Numbered from the stretch's first letter, positions 17,165 to 25,824 are shown. The stretch: 44,043 bases of DNA from Gp13-AA77 sp036521995 (GCA_036521995.1 DATDGR010000164.1:1-44043); one strand, 5' to 3'. Notes: generated from the letters alone by a model not told the origin. Translations and numbers: made by a program.

Positions 17165-17659
17165 TTTGAGGAGCCCCGCTGTCGCGAATCTTTAAGGCGA
17201 AGTCACCTGAAGATGGGGTTCCTCCGGATACTCAGTGGCCGGCTACCTCCAGCTCTAGAAGAGAAGGGCTGAGGCGGCAGCTATCATAAGCCAATATCAC
17301 CTTTGTTTTCATCAAGATCGTGGCAAGAAACGGCTAAGTGACTTGTTATCATAGAGATCGTGGGATGTGCCGACCTCAATTTTTAAGTCGTTTATTTTCA
17401 TCAACATCGTGGGATGTATTTTTTGTTTTTTTCATTCTTGCCTCTTGGCCGCGGATTTTTCGTCAGCTGGAGCTGAAGCCACACGGGCGATTCAAAATTC
17501 CAACGCGTTCCCCGAAGGCAAAGCTGAGAGCCGTGTTTCCCATCGGGGCAAGTATAATGTAAGTAAAAGCTCCTTGTCAAGGGCCGGATGAGGTACAGGA
17601 AGCACTCAGACGTATAATGGACGCGCGGAGAGTTCAGCAGTCGGCGCGCGAGGTGCAGA
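17165..17659. other. Gene-free stretch with AT-rich segment and two TATAAT boxes
   Basis: About 495 bases without a gene I can support. It contains a threefold imperfect repeat (separate entry), an AT-rich patch around 17400-17460 unlike its GC-rich surroundings, and two perfect TATAAT hexamers at 17553-17558 and 17613-17618. Neither box has a good -35 partner, but either could be the -10 of the DUF302 gene at 17660. Confidence 0.4.
17307..17417 (+). repeat. Three imperfect copies of a TCATCAAGATCGTGGGATGT-like unit
   Basis: The units are TTTCATCAAGATCGTGG (from 17307), TATCATAGAGATCGTGGGATGT-like (about 17347-17368) and TTTCATCAACATCGTGGGATGT-like (about 17396-17417). The ATCG cores are 40 and then 49 bases apart. 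They could be regulator sites or remnants of a tandem array. Confidence 0.45.
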
Positions 17660-18055
17660 ATGATCGAGGCGGTCGACAGAGGGATTGTCAAGAGGCCCAG
17701 CAAGAGTTCTGTGGACGCGACGGTTGAGAAGCTCAAACAGATCCTTCAGGCCAAGGGCGTGGCGCTGTTTGCCCTTGTGGACCATAGCGGCGAGGCGGAA
17801 AAGGTTGGTATGACTATGCGCCCCACCAAGTTGTTGATCTTCGGCAATCCAAAAGCCGGCACTCCGCTGATGCTGGCGGCGCCGAGCGTCGCTATTGATT
17901 TGCCGCTGAAGATTCTGGTCTGGGAGGATGCGGAGGGAAAGGTCTGGATCTCCTACAACAGTCCCACATACCTGAAGGAGCGGCATGGCCTGCCGCAGGA
18001 ATTGCTGTCAAACATCGCCGTGGTTGAGACGCTGGCTGCGAAGGCCGGCGAGTGA
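17660..18055 (+). CDS. DUF302 domain protein
   Basis: 131 residues forming a single DUF302 domain: SVDATVEKLKQILQAKGVALFALVDHSGEA is the typical start (periodic helix then strand ending in a His), MTMRPTKLLIFGNPKAGTPLM the middle, and AIDLPLKILVWEDAEGKVWISYNSP the end. The function of the family is unknown; members are often linked to sulfur or redox stress genes. There is no signal peptide, so it is probably cytoplasmic. A GAGGTG ribosome binding site precedes ATG. The aminotransferase follows 55 bases later on the same strand and may be co-transcribed. Confidence 0.85.
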   Translation: MIEAVDRGIVKRPSKSSVDATVEKLKQILQAKGVALFALVDHSGEAEKVGMTMRPTKLLIFGNPKAGTPLMLAAPSVAIDLPLKILVWEDAEGKVWISYNSPTYLKERHGLPQELLSNIAVVETLAAKAGE

Positions 18056-18110
18056 TTTCCGCGTCTTGATGACGGTGCACGAGGATTGAAGCTGACCGCG
18101 GGAGAGGCAC

Positions 18111-19274
18111 ATGAAAATTGAAGACTTTGAGATGGAGCGCTGGCAGAGCCACTGGGAGAACGTGGTGGAGTACAACCTGGCGGAGAGCGGCGTCGATCCG
18201 CTGACGGTGGAGGAGCTTCTCGGCGGCCAGGACGCGGTCCGCGACCTTGGACGGCGGCAGCTCCTCTACAACCAGGGTAACGGGACCATCGAGCTGCGCG
18301 ACCTCATCAGCCGGCTTTATCCTGGCTCGACGCGCGACAACGTTCTCGTGACCCACGGAACCTGCGAAGCGAACTACCTGGCGGTGTGGAATCTGGTCGA
18401 GCCCGGCGACGAAGTGGTGATGATGCTTCCAAACTACATGCAGATCTGGGGCCTGGCTCGCGGCTTTGGGGCGCGGGTGATTCCTTTCCATCTGCGTGAG
18501 GGCTCCGGCTGGGCGCCTGATCTCGATGAATTGCGTAGCGCGGTCTCCAGCCGCACCCGCCTGATCGCCGTCTGCAACCCGAACAATCCCACCGGCAGCG
18601 TGCTGGGCGAATCCGCCATGGACGAAATCGTGGCTGCGGCCCACACGGCAAATTGCTGGCTTCTGGCTGACGAGGTGTATCAAGGGGCCGAACAATCGGG
18701 TGAGACCACCCCTTCTTTTTGGGGACGTTATGAGAAGACCATCGTGAGCAACGGTCTGTCCAAAGCCTACGGGCTGCCGGGCCTGCGCATCGGCTGGACG
18801 GTGGCCCCGCCCGACCTGATCCTTCGCCTCTGGTCTTACAAAGACTACACCACCATCGCGGCCGGCGTTCTGAGCGACCTGCTCGCCCGGCGCGCGCTCG
18901 AGCCCGCCATGCGGGAGCGGCTTCTCAATCGAACGCGCTCCATCCTGCGCCGGAACTATCCCGTCCTTGAGGAATGGATGAAAAGCCACGGCCAGGACTT
19001 TGCCGTGATCCCGCCGGCCGCCGGAGCTATCGCCTACCTGCGCTATCGCCATCCTATCAACTCGAGCCAACTGATGGAGCGCTGCATCAAGGAGCAGAGC
19101 CTGCTCATCGTGCCCGGCGATCACTTCGGGATGGACGGCTTCATCCGCTTGAACTATGGTGTTTCGGCCGATCACCTTCGCGCGGGCCTCAAGCGCCTGG
19201 ACCAAACGCTGAGCACGGTGGGTAGCGGCACCGCGGCGCTCGGAGCAGGCAGCGGCCAGAGGTTTCAGGCCTGA
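18111..19274 (+). CDS. Class I/II pyridoxal-phosphate aminotransferase
   Basis: 387 residues, fold type I. LVTHGTCEANYLAVW and CNPNNPTGS are the cofactor and substrate regions, LLADEVYQG holds the Asp/Tyr pair that contacts PLP, and SNGLSKAYGLPGLRIGW carries the Schiff-base Lys (about residue 218). The Arg that binds the substrate carboxylate is probably in FIRLNYG near residue 345. The family covers aspartate, alanine and aromatic aminotransferases plus lyase relatives; the N-terminus (FEMERWQSHWE) resembles the capreomycidine-synthase-like subgroup, so the substrate is open. GGAGAGG precedes the ATG. The last 20 residues are a low-complexity tail. Confidence 0.88.
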   Translation: MKIEDFEMERWQSHWENVVEYNLAESGVDPLTVEELLGGQDAVRDLGRRQLLYNQGNGTIELRDLISRLYPGSTRDNVLVTHGTCEANYLAVWNLVEPGDEVVMMLPNYMQIWGLARGFGARVIPFHLREGSGWAPDLDELRSAVSSRTRLIAVCNPNNPTGSVLGESAMDEIVAAAHTANCWLLADEVYQGAEQSGETTPSFWGRYEKTIVSNGLSKAYGLPGLRIGWTVAPPDLILRLWSYKDYTTIAAGVLSDLLARRALEPAMRERLLNRTRSILRRNYPVLEEWMKSHGQDFAVIPPAAGAIAYLRYRHPINSSQLMERCIKEQSLLIVPGDHFGMDGFIRLNYGVSADHLRAGLKRLDQTLSTVGSGTAALGAGSGQRFQA

Positions 19275-19277
19275 CAC

Positions 19278-19693
19278 GATGCAAATTGTCTATTACTCTG
19301 TGTTTAACAAAAGCTTCAAGAAACAAACCCAAGACAAACCCAAACAAACCCAACCGAGCCAGATTGGCTCTCATGCTCAACCCCCGCGCTTCGTTTCTGA
19401 ACCTTTGCGGCAGCCGGCCGGCTCCGATCGAGAGCTGAGCCCGGTGCTCTCCTTTTGCCCCAAAAGGGAAAACTTGTTCCATTGGCCATACGCGGACGTG
19501 TAATACTTCGCGTCCGTAACTGGATGGTTTTTCGAACCGACGCTTGGCTTCCGTTTGGCACCCAAGCTGCGCAATAGGGGCTCGCGGCGTCAGTAAGCCT
19601 GGCGCTCGATGAGCAAGAGGAGATCAAAGGGCGCGAGATGCGGCTTCTGAGGACCCGCTCTGCTCAAGACAGCCGATCCGGAAAGGAAATAAC
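19278..19693. other. Gene-free stretch before the PEP-CTERM gene
   Basis: About 415 bases. The part near 19310-19370 is an A/C-rich run with repeated AAACAAACCCAA-like units that would read KQTQDKPKQTQP; this resembles the low-complexity NEP/KTNP tails of the STGPRT-type small proteins (see 40591), so it may be a gene remnant. The remainder probably holds the promoter and leader of the PEP-CTERM gene; I see no recognisable riboswitch. Confidence 0.35.
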
Positions 19694-20431
19694 TTGACGA
19701 AAGATAAATTCGGGGGCAAGTACACGACGATCTTGGCGGCCGCAGTGCTCCTAGCAGTTGGACTGCCTGCGACGGTAAGAGCCGACAGCATTCAGATTCT
19801 GCTGTTGGGTGGCACGACTCAACAAATTACATTCAAAGGCTCCAGCAACGCCAACACTGACCTGCTCCAACTGGGGAGCTGCAGCGCTGGAACCTGCACT
19901 TGGGCGGAGTCGAAAGGTAGTCTGTCATCTGGCCAGAATCCCTTGGCCGGTTACACTGGTGTCTGGTCGCTCAGCATCCCTTACAGCGGCAGCACCTACA
20001 ACCTTCCGCTTAGCAACATCGGCGGCGGTGATTGGAGCGTGACCCAGCCCTCTGACATAAACTTCACCTGGGGTAGCGCGGGCTGCTCAGGTTCAGGATG
20101 CTATCTCACTGGAGATCTCCAGTTGAACGACATCCTCCAGAAGGGTTCGGGCGGTGTCTTCAACCTGGGCCTCGACGCCAACTTGATCATCACCGGTGGA
20201 AGCCTGGCAAGTCTGGTAGGCTCGCAGGATATTTACGATTACAACATCGACTTCAAAACCGGGAAGAGCCTGGGCAGCCTCGGTCCTGAGGGATTCCTCA
20301 CCGCCAGCGGCTCCAGCGGCGAAGTCTTAACCCCAACCCCCGAACCGATGTCCGGATTGCTCTTGAGTTCCGGGTTCGGCCTGCTGCTTCTTGGTGGCGG
20401 GCTGCGGCGCTTACAACGGCAAGCCCAATAA
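19694..20431 (+). CDS. PEP-CTERM sorting domain exported protein
   Basis: 245 residues from a TTG start preceded by AAAGGA. A signal peptide is clear (KYTTILAAAVLLAVGLPATVRA, cleavage near residue 31). The mature part is Gly/Ser/Asn-rich and beta-like with two Cys pairs (SCSAGTC, GCSGSGC). The C-terminus is a PEP-CTERM signal: TPTPEP, hydrophobic GLLLSSGFGLLLLGGGL, then basic RRLQRQ. Such proteins are processed by exosortase/archaeosortase-type enzymes and usually end up in extracellular polysaccharide; no exosortase gene is in this window. A terminator-like hairpin follows 37 bases downstream. The specific role is unknown. Confidence 0.85.
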   Translation: MTKDKFGGKYTTILAAAVLLAVGLPATVRADSIQILLLGGTTQQITFKGSSNANTDLLQLGSCSAGTCTWAESKGSLSSGQNPLAGYTGVWSLSIPYSGSTYNLPLSNIGGGDWSVTQPSDINFTWGSAGCSGSGCYLTGDLQLNDILQKGSGGVFNLGLDANLIITGGSLASLVGSQDIYDYNIDFKTGKSLGSLGPEGFLTASGSSGEVLTPTPEPMSGLLLSSGFGLLLLGGGLRRLQRQAQ

Positions 20432-20467
20432 CGCGGGAAGGCAGTCCACGACGACTGGCTCGTTAGC

Positions 20468-20514
20468 GGGGCCGGAAGGCGCGAGTTCTCGCGCGGCTTT
20501 ACACCGGCCCCTTT
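20468..20514 (+). terminator. Terminator-like hairpin after the PEP-CTERM gene
   Basis: GGGGCCGG (20468-20475) pairs with CCGGCCCC (20504-20511), followed by TTT; an inner GCGCGAG-TTCT-CGCGC hairpin sits in the loop. The T tract is short. Confidence 0.45.
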
Positions 20515-20690
20515 CGGGCTATCTCCCCAGGTGCTTCAAGATGCGCCTGCACTAAGCCGGCCGCAGTGAAGACGGCTGCCGTGCACTTCCACCCTCCTTG
20601 CTTCTTTTGCGTTTTCAAGCGCAATCCAACTTCATAAGTAGCTAACGGAACAGTTGTGAGGCCTCTAACGCACAGGCTTCCTCTGAAAAG

Positions 20691-20718
20691 GGAACTTCCG
20701 GGCCGGAAAGTGTATAAT
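20691..20718 (+). promoter_or_regulatory. Possible promoter of the HtrA gene
   Basis: TATAAT at 20713-20718 lies 80 bases before the htrA start. GGAACTT at 20691-20697 resembles the -35 of extracytoplasmic-stress sigma factors, which drive degP in E. coli, but the TATAAT box does not match their -10. Sequence match only. Confidence 0.3.
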
Positions 20719-20798
20719 CCTCAGAGGGTGTTCTCTTGCCCTCCCAGGAACGCGTGGGGGCTGGAGCGGCTTGTTGGGTCAAAAGGCGGGTGGGGTTT

Positions 20799-22394
20799 AT
20801 GAAGAGACCTGGGCATTGGCCGGTGCTGATGATCGCCGGAACGCTGGGGATCGGGATCCTGATCGGGACGCTCATTTCTCACGGCGTGCGTGCCGCAAAG
20901 CCCGCACGCTCGGACGCAAGGCTTCTCGGGGCGCCCTCGCCGCCGGATTTGTCAAATTCATTCGCACGAGTCGCGGACGCCGTGGACCCCGCCGTCGTAA
21001 ACATCAAGACGGAAACGGACGTTCGCGTCGGACGTGCCGGGCTCGGGCGTCGTCGTCACAGCAACCCTGACGGCCCTGATGGCGAGGATCAGGATGGTTC
21101 CCCTCTCGACGGCCTGTTTGATCACTTTTTCCACTTCGGCGGTCCCCCAGGCAGCATCCCTGAATCCAGCCTGGGCTCAGGTGTGATTCTCGATGCCTCG
21201 GGCTACATCCTCACCAATTGCCACGTGATCATGCGCGAGGGAGGGGACCGGCCGGCCGACCGGATGCGGGTAGTTCTGGCGGGCGAGGACGACACGGCGA
21301 AGGGACACCCCGCCCGAGTCGTTGGCTTCGACAAATGGACTGACCTCGCCGTAATCAAGGTTGACACGCTACAGCCGCTGGCGGTGGCAACATTTGGCAA
21401 CTCCGACGCTGTCCGCGTTGGTGACTGGGTGCTCGCCGTGGGCAGCCCGTTCGGACTGAACTCGACCGTGACCGCTGGAATCATCAGTGCTAAGGGCCGG
21501 GGCATCGAGGCAGGGCGAGACGGTGAGTTCAAGCACTTCATTCAGACAGATGCTGCAATCAACCCGGGTAATAGCGGCGGCCCGCTGGTGAACTTGGGCG
21601 GCCAGGTGATCGGAATCAATACGGCCATCGCAACCGATCGCGACGGCTATGACGGCGTCGGTTTCGCGATTCCTTCCAACACGGCGCGCAAGATTTACAA
21701 TGACATCGTGGCGGCGGGCCAGGTGCGACGGGGCGCCATTGGAGTCAGCTTCGTCAGCGGACGGAACGATTCCGTGCTGGCGGCGATGGGGACGGATCGC
21801 GGAGTGGTGGTGGAGAGCGTCACGCCGGACAGCCCGGCCGAGCACGCTGGGCTGCGCTTGGGCGATGTGATCAACTCCGTCGATTCGAAGCCGACCCCGA
21901 CCGGCGATGACCTGCTGGCCGTGATCTCCGACGCTAAGCCGGGGACTAAGCTGAGGATCGGCTTGGTGCGCGACGGCAAACCCATGTCAGTCGACGTGGT
22001 GGTGGGCGACTGGAACACGCTCGTGGCCGATGCCGACGAGCCGCCGGCGAAGTCTCCCCAAACCATTGTGCCCGTTGACAATACCCATGGTTCGCTAGGC
22101 CTGTCGGTGAAGAATCTCACCTCGGAACAGGCCCGCAGCATCGCCCGTGACGTGCACCTGACGGGTCCGGAGGGCGTGGTGGTGGTGGACGCCAAACCGG
22201 GCGGATTCGCCGACGAGCTGGGCCTCGAAAGGTTCGACGTGATTCTCAGCATCAACCACCAGAACATTCTCTCCGTGGATGACTTCGACCGCATTCAGGC
22301 GGGGCTGAAGTCCGGCCAGAGTGTCCTGTTTCTGCTAGCGCGCGAGAGCGAGACCGGGTTCACCACGCAGTTCCTGGCTGACAAGCTGCCCTGA
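20799..22394 (+). CDS. HtrA/DegP-type periplasmic serine protease with two PDZ domains
   Basis: 531 residues. An N-terminal membrane helix (WPVLMIAGTLGIGILIGTLI, about 6-25) anchors a periplasmic S1C protease and chaperone. The catalytic triad is visible: His142 in TNCHVI, Asp182 in DKWTDLAVIKV, Ser259 in NPGNSGGPLVN. Two PDZ domains follow (about 315-405, with GVVVESVTPDSPAEHAGL, and about 430-525, with GVVVVDAKPGGFADELGL). A Gly/Asp-rich linker precedes the protease domain. I chose the ATG directly before the membrane helix, with GGTGGGG upstream; a longer frame begins at 20736. It degrades misfolded envelope proteins. The family usually carries the names degP, degQ or mucD; I do not assign one. 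Confidence 0.9.
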   Translation: MKRPGHWPVLMIAGTLGIGILIGTLISHGVRAAKPARSDARLLGAPSPPDLSNSFARVADAVDPAVVNIKTETDVRVGRAGLGRRRHSNPDGPDGEDQDGSPLDGLFDHFFHFGGPPGSIPESSLGSGVILDASGYILTNCHVIMREGGDRPADRMRVVLAGEDDTAKGHPARVVGFDKWTDLAVIKVDTLQPLAVATFGNSDAVRVGDWVLAVGSPFGLNSTVTAGIISAKGRGIEAGRDGEFKHFIQTDAAINPGNSGGPLVNLGGQVIGINTAIATDRDGYDGVGFAIPSNTARKIYNDIVAAGQVRRGAIGVSFVSGRNDSVLAAMGTDRGVVVESVTPDSPAEHAGLRLGDVINSVDSKPTPTGDDLLAVISDAKPGTKLRIGLVRDGKPMSVDVVVGDWNTLVADADEPPAKSPQTIVPVDNTHGSLGLSVKNLTSEQARSIARDVHLTGPEGVVVVDAKPGGFADELGLERFDVILSINHQNILSVDDFDRIQAGLKSGQSVLFLLARESETGFTTQFLADKLP

Positions 22395-22726
22395 GGGTCA
22401 GTTTTGGGAGCTCCGATGGGGCACGACCTCGAGTTCCCCGGCGGAGCTTCGAACCGGCGCCCGAGCCGCCACGGTCGACTCACCAAAATGGTTGCCGGAT
22501 ACCGGCCCTGGCAGAGCGGGAGTCCAGCCTTCCGGCACCCCAATACACCCTCCAGAATAGAATGGTGCTAAGCGTAAGGCGAAGTGTATAAGAAATGCAC
22601 ATGTTCTCGAAATTTGCGGTCATAGAGCTATTAAGTGCAAAATTTACCGGTCGAGTCGGCGCGTGATTCTTAGCTTGTAACTCGTCCCCCAAGCCGGCCG
22701 GTGTTCGCCAAACCGCACCGGCGTTT
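22395..22726. other. Gene-free stretch at the start of the decaying accessory region
   Basis: About 330 bases between htrA and the transposase-like remnant. Composition becomes AT-richer near 22555-22680. I see no gene, no clear terminator and no recognisable IS end; the missing 3' part of the adjacent transposase would be expected here and is absent. Confidence 0.4.
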
Positions 22727-23305
22727 TCACCATCCGTCCTTAAAACGATCAAAGCGCGGCCGGCCTGGGGTGTCAGCCTTCTTGGTGATGACGCCTTGCT
22801 TCTGGAAGTAGACTCGGGCCGGTCCGACGGGTGCCGGGACTTGGAAGCTGGGCGCCTTGCGCCAGCCGTGACGGGCCAGCATGCGGGAGACGGTGGAGGG
22901 CGGCACGCGGCGGCCGGCCGCCCTCTCATAAGCCTCCTGGACGGCCTGCGCATCGATCGAGCTGGTGGGCCAGTGCTCGCGGCGCAAGCCGCGCAGCAGG
23001 ATCACCTCCTGGCACAGGCTCAGAATCTGGTTCCGGCGGCCTCCGCGCCCCGGCCCGGCCAGCGCGGCCTCGCCCTCGCGCAGATAGCGGGCCTGGAAGC
23101 GCCGCACGTTGCTCTCGGACCATCCGATCGCCGCCGCCACCTCCAGCGCCGAAAGCCCGTGCGCCACTCGCAGCCACAAGCACTGCGCCTGCTGAAGCTG
23201 GGCCTTGGTCCTGGCGCTCGTCACCGCCGCCTTTAGCCTGGCCAAAGAGCCGTCAGGAAACGGCTTGGGTTTGCGCCCGACATGCTTGATCTTCCGGATG
23301 CCCAT
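22727..23305 (-). CDS. IS630-like DNA-binding (helix-turn-helix) protein, catalytic half missing
   Basis: 192 residues from the ATG giving MGIRKIKHVGRKPKP. There are two helix-turn-helix units: LSALEVAAAIGWSESNVRRFQARYL (about 68-92) and the winged-helix segment ending VPPSTVSRMLARHGWRK (about 150-166). This order, including the HGWRK sequence, is typical of the N-terminal part of IS630-family transposases. No DDE domain follows; the frame ends RFDRFKDGW and the sequence beyond is non-coding. It could be a truncated transposase or a stand-alone ORF A. A longer frame reaches 23362, but the extra residues look spurious. Confidence 0.65.
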   Translation of the reverse strand: MGIRKIKHVGRKPKPFPDGSLARLKAAVTSARTKAQLQQAQCLWLRVAHGLSALEVAAAIGWSESNVRRFQARYLREGEAALAGPGRGGRRNQILSLCQEVILLRGLRREHWPTSSIDAQAVQEAYERAAGRRVPPSTVSRMLARHGWRKAPSFQVPAPVGPARVYFQKQGVITKKADTPGRPRFDRFKDGW

Positions 23306-23448
23306 GATGGTTGGATTTCCTGTTCCAATCGTGATCGCTCCCCCAGCCACGCTAAGGGACATGAGGCCACGTGCCGCGGGCCTTACATGGCGGTATTACC
23401 TTTAGGTTACTCTACCTTGGCTGGGTTGACAACAGGGCCGGCCCGTAG

Positions 23449-23507
23449 CGCAGGGCCCGTGTTCGGCCCTGCGGTATTTGTAGCAGGGCCCGCTTTCGGC
23501 CCTGCGG
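23449..23507. repeat. Tandem pair of CGCAGGGCC...GGCCCTGCG hairpins
   Basis: Hairpin 1: CGCAGGGCC (23449-23457) pairs with GGCCCTGCG (23465-23473). Hairpin 2: GCAGGGCC from 23483 pairs with GGCCCTGC ending at 23505. The two are nearly identical, about 34 bases apart, and belong to the same family as 23627-23655 and 25081-25108. Confidence 0.7.
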
Positions 23508-23626
23508 TTTCTCGCCCCGGGGCTCCATCCGGACGAGGAACCAAACACACCTGGCACAGGGTGCCGGCTGGCACAGGGCATCGCGTGTGGTCAGGGCTTT
23601 GTCCGGGCGCCAAACCAATGGGAAGG

Positions 23627-23655
23627 CCGCAGGGCTTGGAAGGCGAGCCCTGCGG
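23627..23655. repeat. CCGCAGGGCT palindrome
   Basis: CCGCAGGGCT and AGCCCTGCGG form a perfect 10-bp stem around TGGAAGGCG. The copy at 25081 has the same loop with one change. Confidence 0.75.
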
Positions 23656-23878
23656 TTTCGCCTCTTATGTCGTCGCCCCGGCTTCCATGCAACGACGGCA
23701 CCTAGTCATTGAACGGGAATCGGGGCTCACCACGCACCGCGCCTCATCATAGGTGTCGGTAGTGGTAAACTGCCCCTGGCCAGGCTCCAAATGACAGTGC
23801 TAAACGGGCCTATCGGCGGCGCCAGCGAGACCTGAACCGCAAGCCTTGCTCTGCGCTGGCCTTGCCTAGGGAATCTTC

Positions 23879-24976
23879 GTGAGTGACTTCATCGGCGAGA
23901 TCAAGGCAGCGAGTGCACTGCTGAACGTCGTAAAGCGGCCGTTCCTTTGGCTTCTTTTGCGTATAAGGGTGCTTGTAAACCAAGGGTATAACATCGCATG
24001 GCCTCCACTGACTCACCAAGAAGCGGTGGCAATCGCTTACGGTGCGCTCAGGGGAGATATCCGGCAGGCTATACCATACAGAGACCTTGGCTCGAGTCGA
24101 GTCTGTATTGCGGTGCTCCGCAGCGACAGCGCTCAGGATCACAACTCCAGGGTTCATCTTCTCAGGCAGCTTGCCGGAAGTTACGAGGAGGTTTTCTCTA
24201 GTGATTTGCTTGAGCGCGGTTGTGAAATGGACAAGATGTTCTGCGCCAGGGACGTGAATAGAGACGGGCACACGGAGATCATGTTTGGCTCTTCGTCGAT
24301 TGGCACCGGTGGAGGCACTCACAGCGTTGCGATTTACTTACCTGCACAACGTAAGTTGTACAAGCTATTAGCTCAGCACCAGTGGAGCGCGCCAAGCAGT
24401 CCAGGCACCAAAGTGTCCGTTGATCCTAAGCCGCTCAACAGGGAGGACGACGAGTGGTACTCGATACTGGAGAGGGAGATTCAGATTCGAGGCCTTTCGC
24501 ACGCCTTCGCACTCGACGAGTGCAGCCTCGACGACCCACGGAATGCTGCGGCGCGCTGGCATGCCGAATACGGAGGTTCACCTTGTCTGACTCTTGTACC
24601 CCATTACTATTCTGGGTGCCCGCGAGAGCGGGCTACCGTCACCGCCACACTTGAGGACGGGGAAATTACTTGGATCGCATACTTCAAGGGGGCGGTCTAT
24701 GGCTATGTGCCCTCTGAAGACAAGCATTTCGTGCTCTACTCGCCAGCAGACGCCTATCATTGGCCAGTTTGTCTGATCGCAAACAGCAGGCACCTCTGGA
24801 TAGGTACGGGGGGGGATGGCGTGATCCGATACGACAAGGAAACGCGATCTCTGAGAAAGATTGTATTGGAGTTCGAAGGCAGCAAGCTCCTCGAAGTCGG
24901 CTCAATGCGCCTGGTGGGTGACTACTTTGAAATCAACGGGAGAGCGCGCTTCCCGGCAAGCACACTGCGAGCTTAG
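23879..24976 (+). CDS. Unknown protein, possible propeller-like C-terminus
   Basis: 365 residues from GTG. I do not recognise it. There is a hydrophobic segment near the start (FLWLLLRIRVLV, about 22-33). The middle has a calcium-loop-like ARDVNRDGHTEIMFGSSSIGTGGG (DxNxDGxxE, as in FG-GAP or VCBS blades). The C-terminal part carries strand-turn units such as WIAYFKGAVYGYVPSEDKHFVLYSP and LWIGTGGDGVIRYDKETRSLRKI, like single blades of a propeller. Codon choice looks less GC-biased than in the flanking core genes, which fits acquisition by transfer. It sits inside the repeat-rich accessory region and has no obvious operon partner. Confidence 0.6.
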   Translation: MSDFIGEIKAASALLNVVKRPFLWLLLRIRVLVNQGYNIAWPPLTHQEAVAIAYGALRGDIRQAIPYRDLGSSRVCIAVLRSDSAQDHNSRVHLLRQLAGSYEEVFSSDLLERGCEMDKMFCARDVNRDGHTEIMFGSSSIGTGGGTHSVAIYLPAQRKLYKLLAQHQWSAPSSPGTKVSVDPKPLNREDDEWYSILEREIQIRGLSHAFALDECSLDDPRNAAARWHAEYGGSPCLTLVPHYYSGCPRERATVTATLEDGEITWIAYFKGAVYGYVPSEDKHFVLYSPADAYHWPVCLIANSRHLWIGTGGDGVIRYDKETRSLRKIVLEFEGSKLLEVGSMRLVGDYFEINGRARFPASTLRA

Positions 24977-25080
24977 GCTTTTTCGGCCCCTTACTACGAC
25001 CTGTGAGCGGAAGAGACAAATCCTTGGGCTGGGCGCTCATAAGTCGGCGCCTGTCCCCGCTGGCCAAAACAATGGAGAAG

Positions 25081-25108
25081 CCGCAGGGCTTGGAAAGCGA
25101 GCCCTGCG
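25081..25108. repeat. CGCAGGGCT palindrome
   Basis: CGCAGGGCT (25082-25090) pairs with AGCCCTGCG (25100-25108) around TGGAAAGCG. It is the fourth copy of the family and flanks the unknown gene at 23879 together with the copies upstream. Confidence 0.75.
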
Positions 25109-25226
25109 CTACGCTCGCTGAAGCCCCGAAGGTCAGTGGTGTCTCACGCGGATTCTATTCCGCCGATTCTCAAATGGGCATTAGCGAACGGACGCCCGCG
25201 AAAAATGGTGAACGCGCGAGGGTGTG

Positions 25227-25726
25227 TCACCCCGGCCCTTTGTTCATGAGTCCAAGGGCCGCCTGGAATCTTGCGCTGGCAAACTGGAAAGCGATGCGGT
25301 GAGCCAACGACGCCAAGTCGGATTCTGCAATCACGTCATGTGTGACCAGTTCGTCGGTTCCTTTTGCCGAGGCAACGGTCAGGACGCTGCTCGCGATATA
25401 CCAACTTCCGCCAACTCCGTTGGGAAGTTTGGCGGCCACGACAACTACCCCGATAAAATCTCCCGAATAGCTAATCGGGACGATCCTGACGCCCTCTTGC
25501 TTCCCGATCTCGGCCACTACGAGCTCTTCAAGCGTCTGCAATTCCTTCGGGGTAAGGTCATTGGCTGCCTGCGACCACATCCCTTGGCCTTTTCCCCCGC
25601 CTTCGGCTTCGACCTTGACGCCAATCGGATCGTCTTCCGATCACCTCCGGCGCTCTGGCGTGAGGCTACAGATAACAGCAGAATCGCGAGAGCAATCACA
25701 GGTTTGGCGGCAGCAGGTTTACACAT
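25227..25726 (-). pseudogene. Frameshifted secreted protein of unknown function
   Basis: Two overlapping frames join into one gene. The first begins at ATG 25726, six bases after a strong GGAGG ribosome binding site, and encodes a signal peptide (KPVIALAILLLSVASRQSA). It then runs into an Arg/Lys-rich nonsense stretch and stops. The other frame takes over around 25620-25640 (DDPIGVKVEAEGGGKGQG) and continues as a well-formed domain (NDLTPKELQTLEELVVAEIGK, GDFIGVVVVAAKLPNG, ELVTHDVIAESDLASLAHRIAFQF) to the stop at 25227. A TGA in the second frame just upstream shows that the shift falls within about 40 bases. The family is not recognised. The cause is either real inactivation or a one-base assembly error. 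Confidence 0.6.
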
Positions 25727-25824
25727 GGTAACCTCCGCTTAGAAGTGTCTGAAGTGGAATCCCCGGAGAGCATGGGCAGTGTACCACCGTGGCGATGCCT
25801 CGGCAATCCGCGCCGCCCCTCTCG

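Larger units (their letters stand above)
23306..23878. other. Repeat-rich gene-free stretch
   Basis: About 570 bases holding three copies of the CGCAGGGC palindrome (separate entries) plus a direct repeat of CTGGCACAGGG-like segments near 23550-23580. No gene is supported here. Confidence 0.5.

Noticed and set aside
17367..17591. 74-residue frame starting with a hydrophobic, signal-peptide-like stretch
   Set aside because: It runs through the threefold repeat and an AT-rich patch, has no ribosome binding site, and lacks any natural domain after the hydrophobic part.
17892..19277. 461-residue minus-strand frame
   Set aside because: Antisense to the aminotransferase, whose PLP motifs are all on the plus strand.
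19500..19690. c-di-GMP (GEMM) riboswitch before the PEP-CTERM gene
   Set aside because: I looked for the GEMM consensus loops and receptor and did not find them.
24368..24793. Short minus-strand frames inside the unknown gene
   Set aside because: They have no ribosome binding sites and look like shadows of the plus-strand frame.
23449..25108. CRISPR array
   Set aside because: The repeats are palindromic, irregularly spaced and few, with no uniform spacers and no cas genes.
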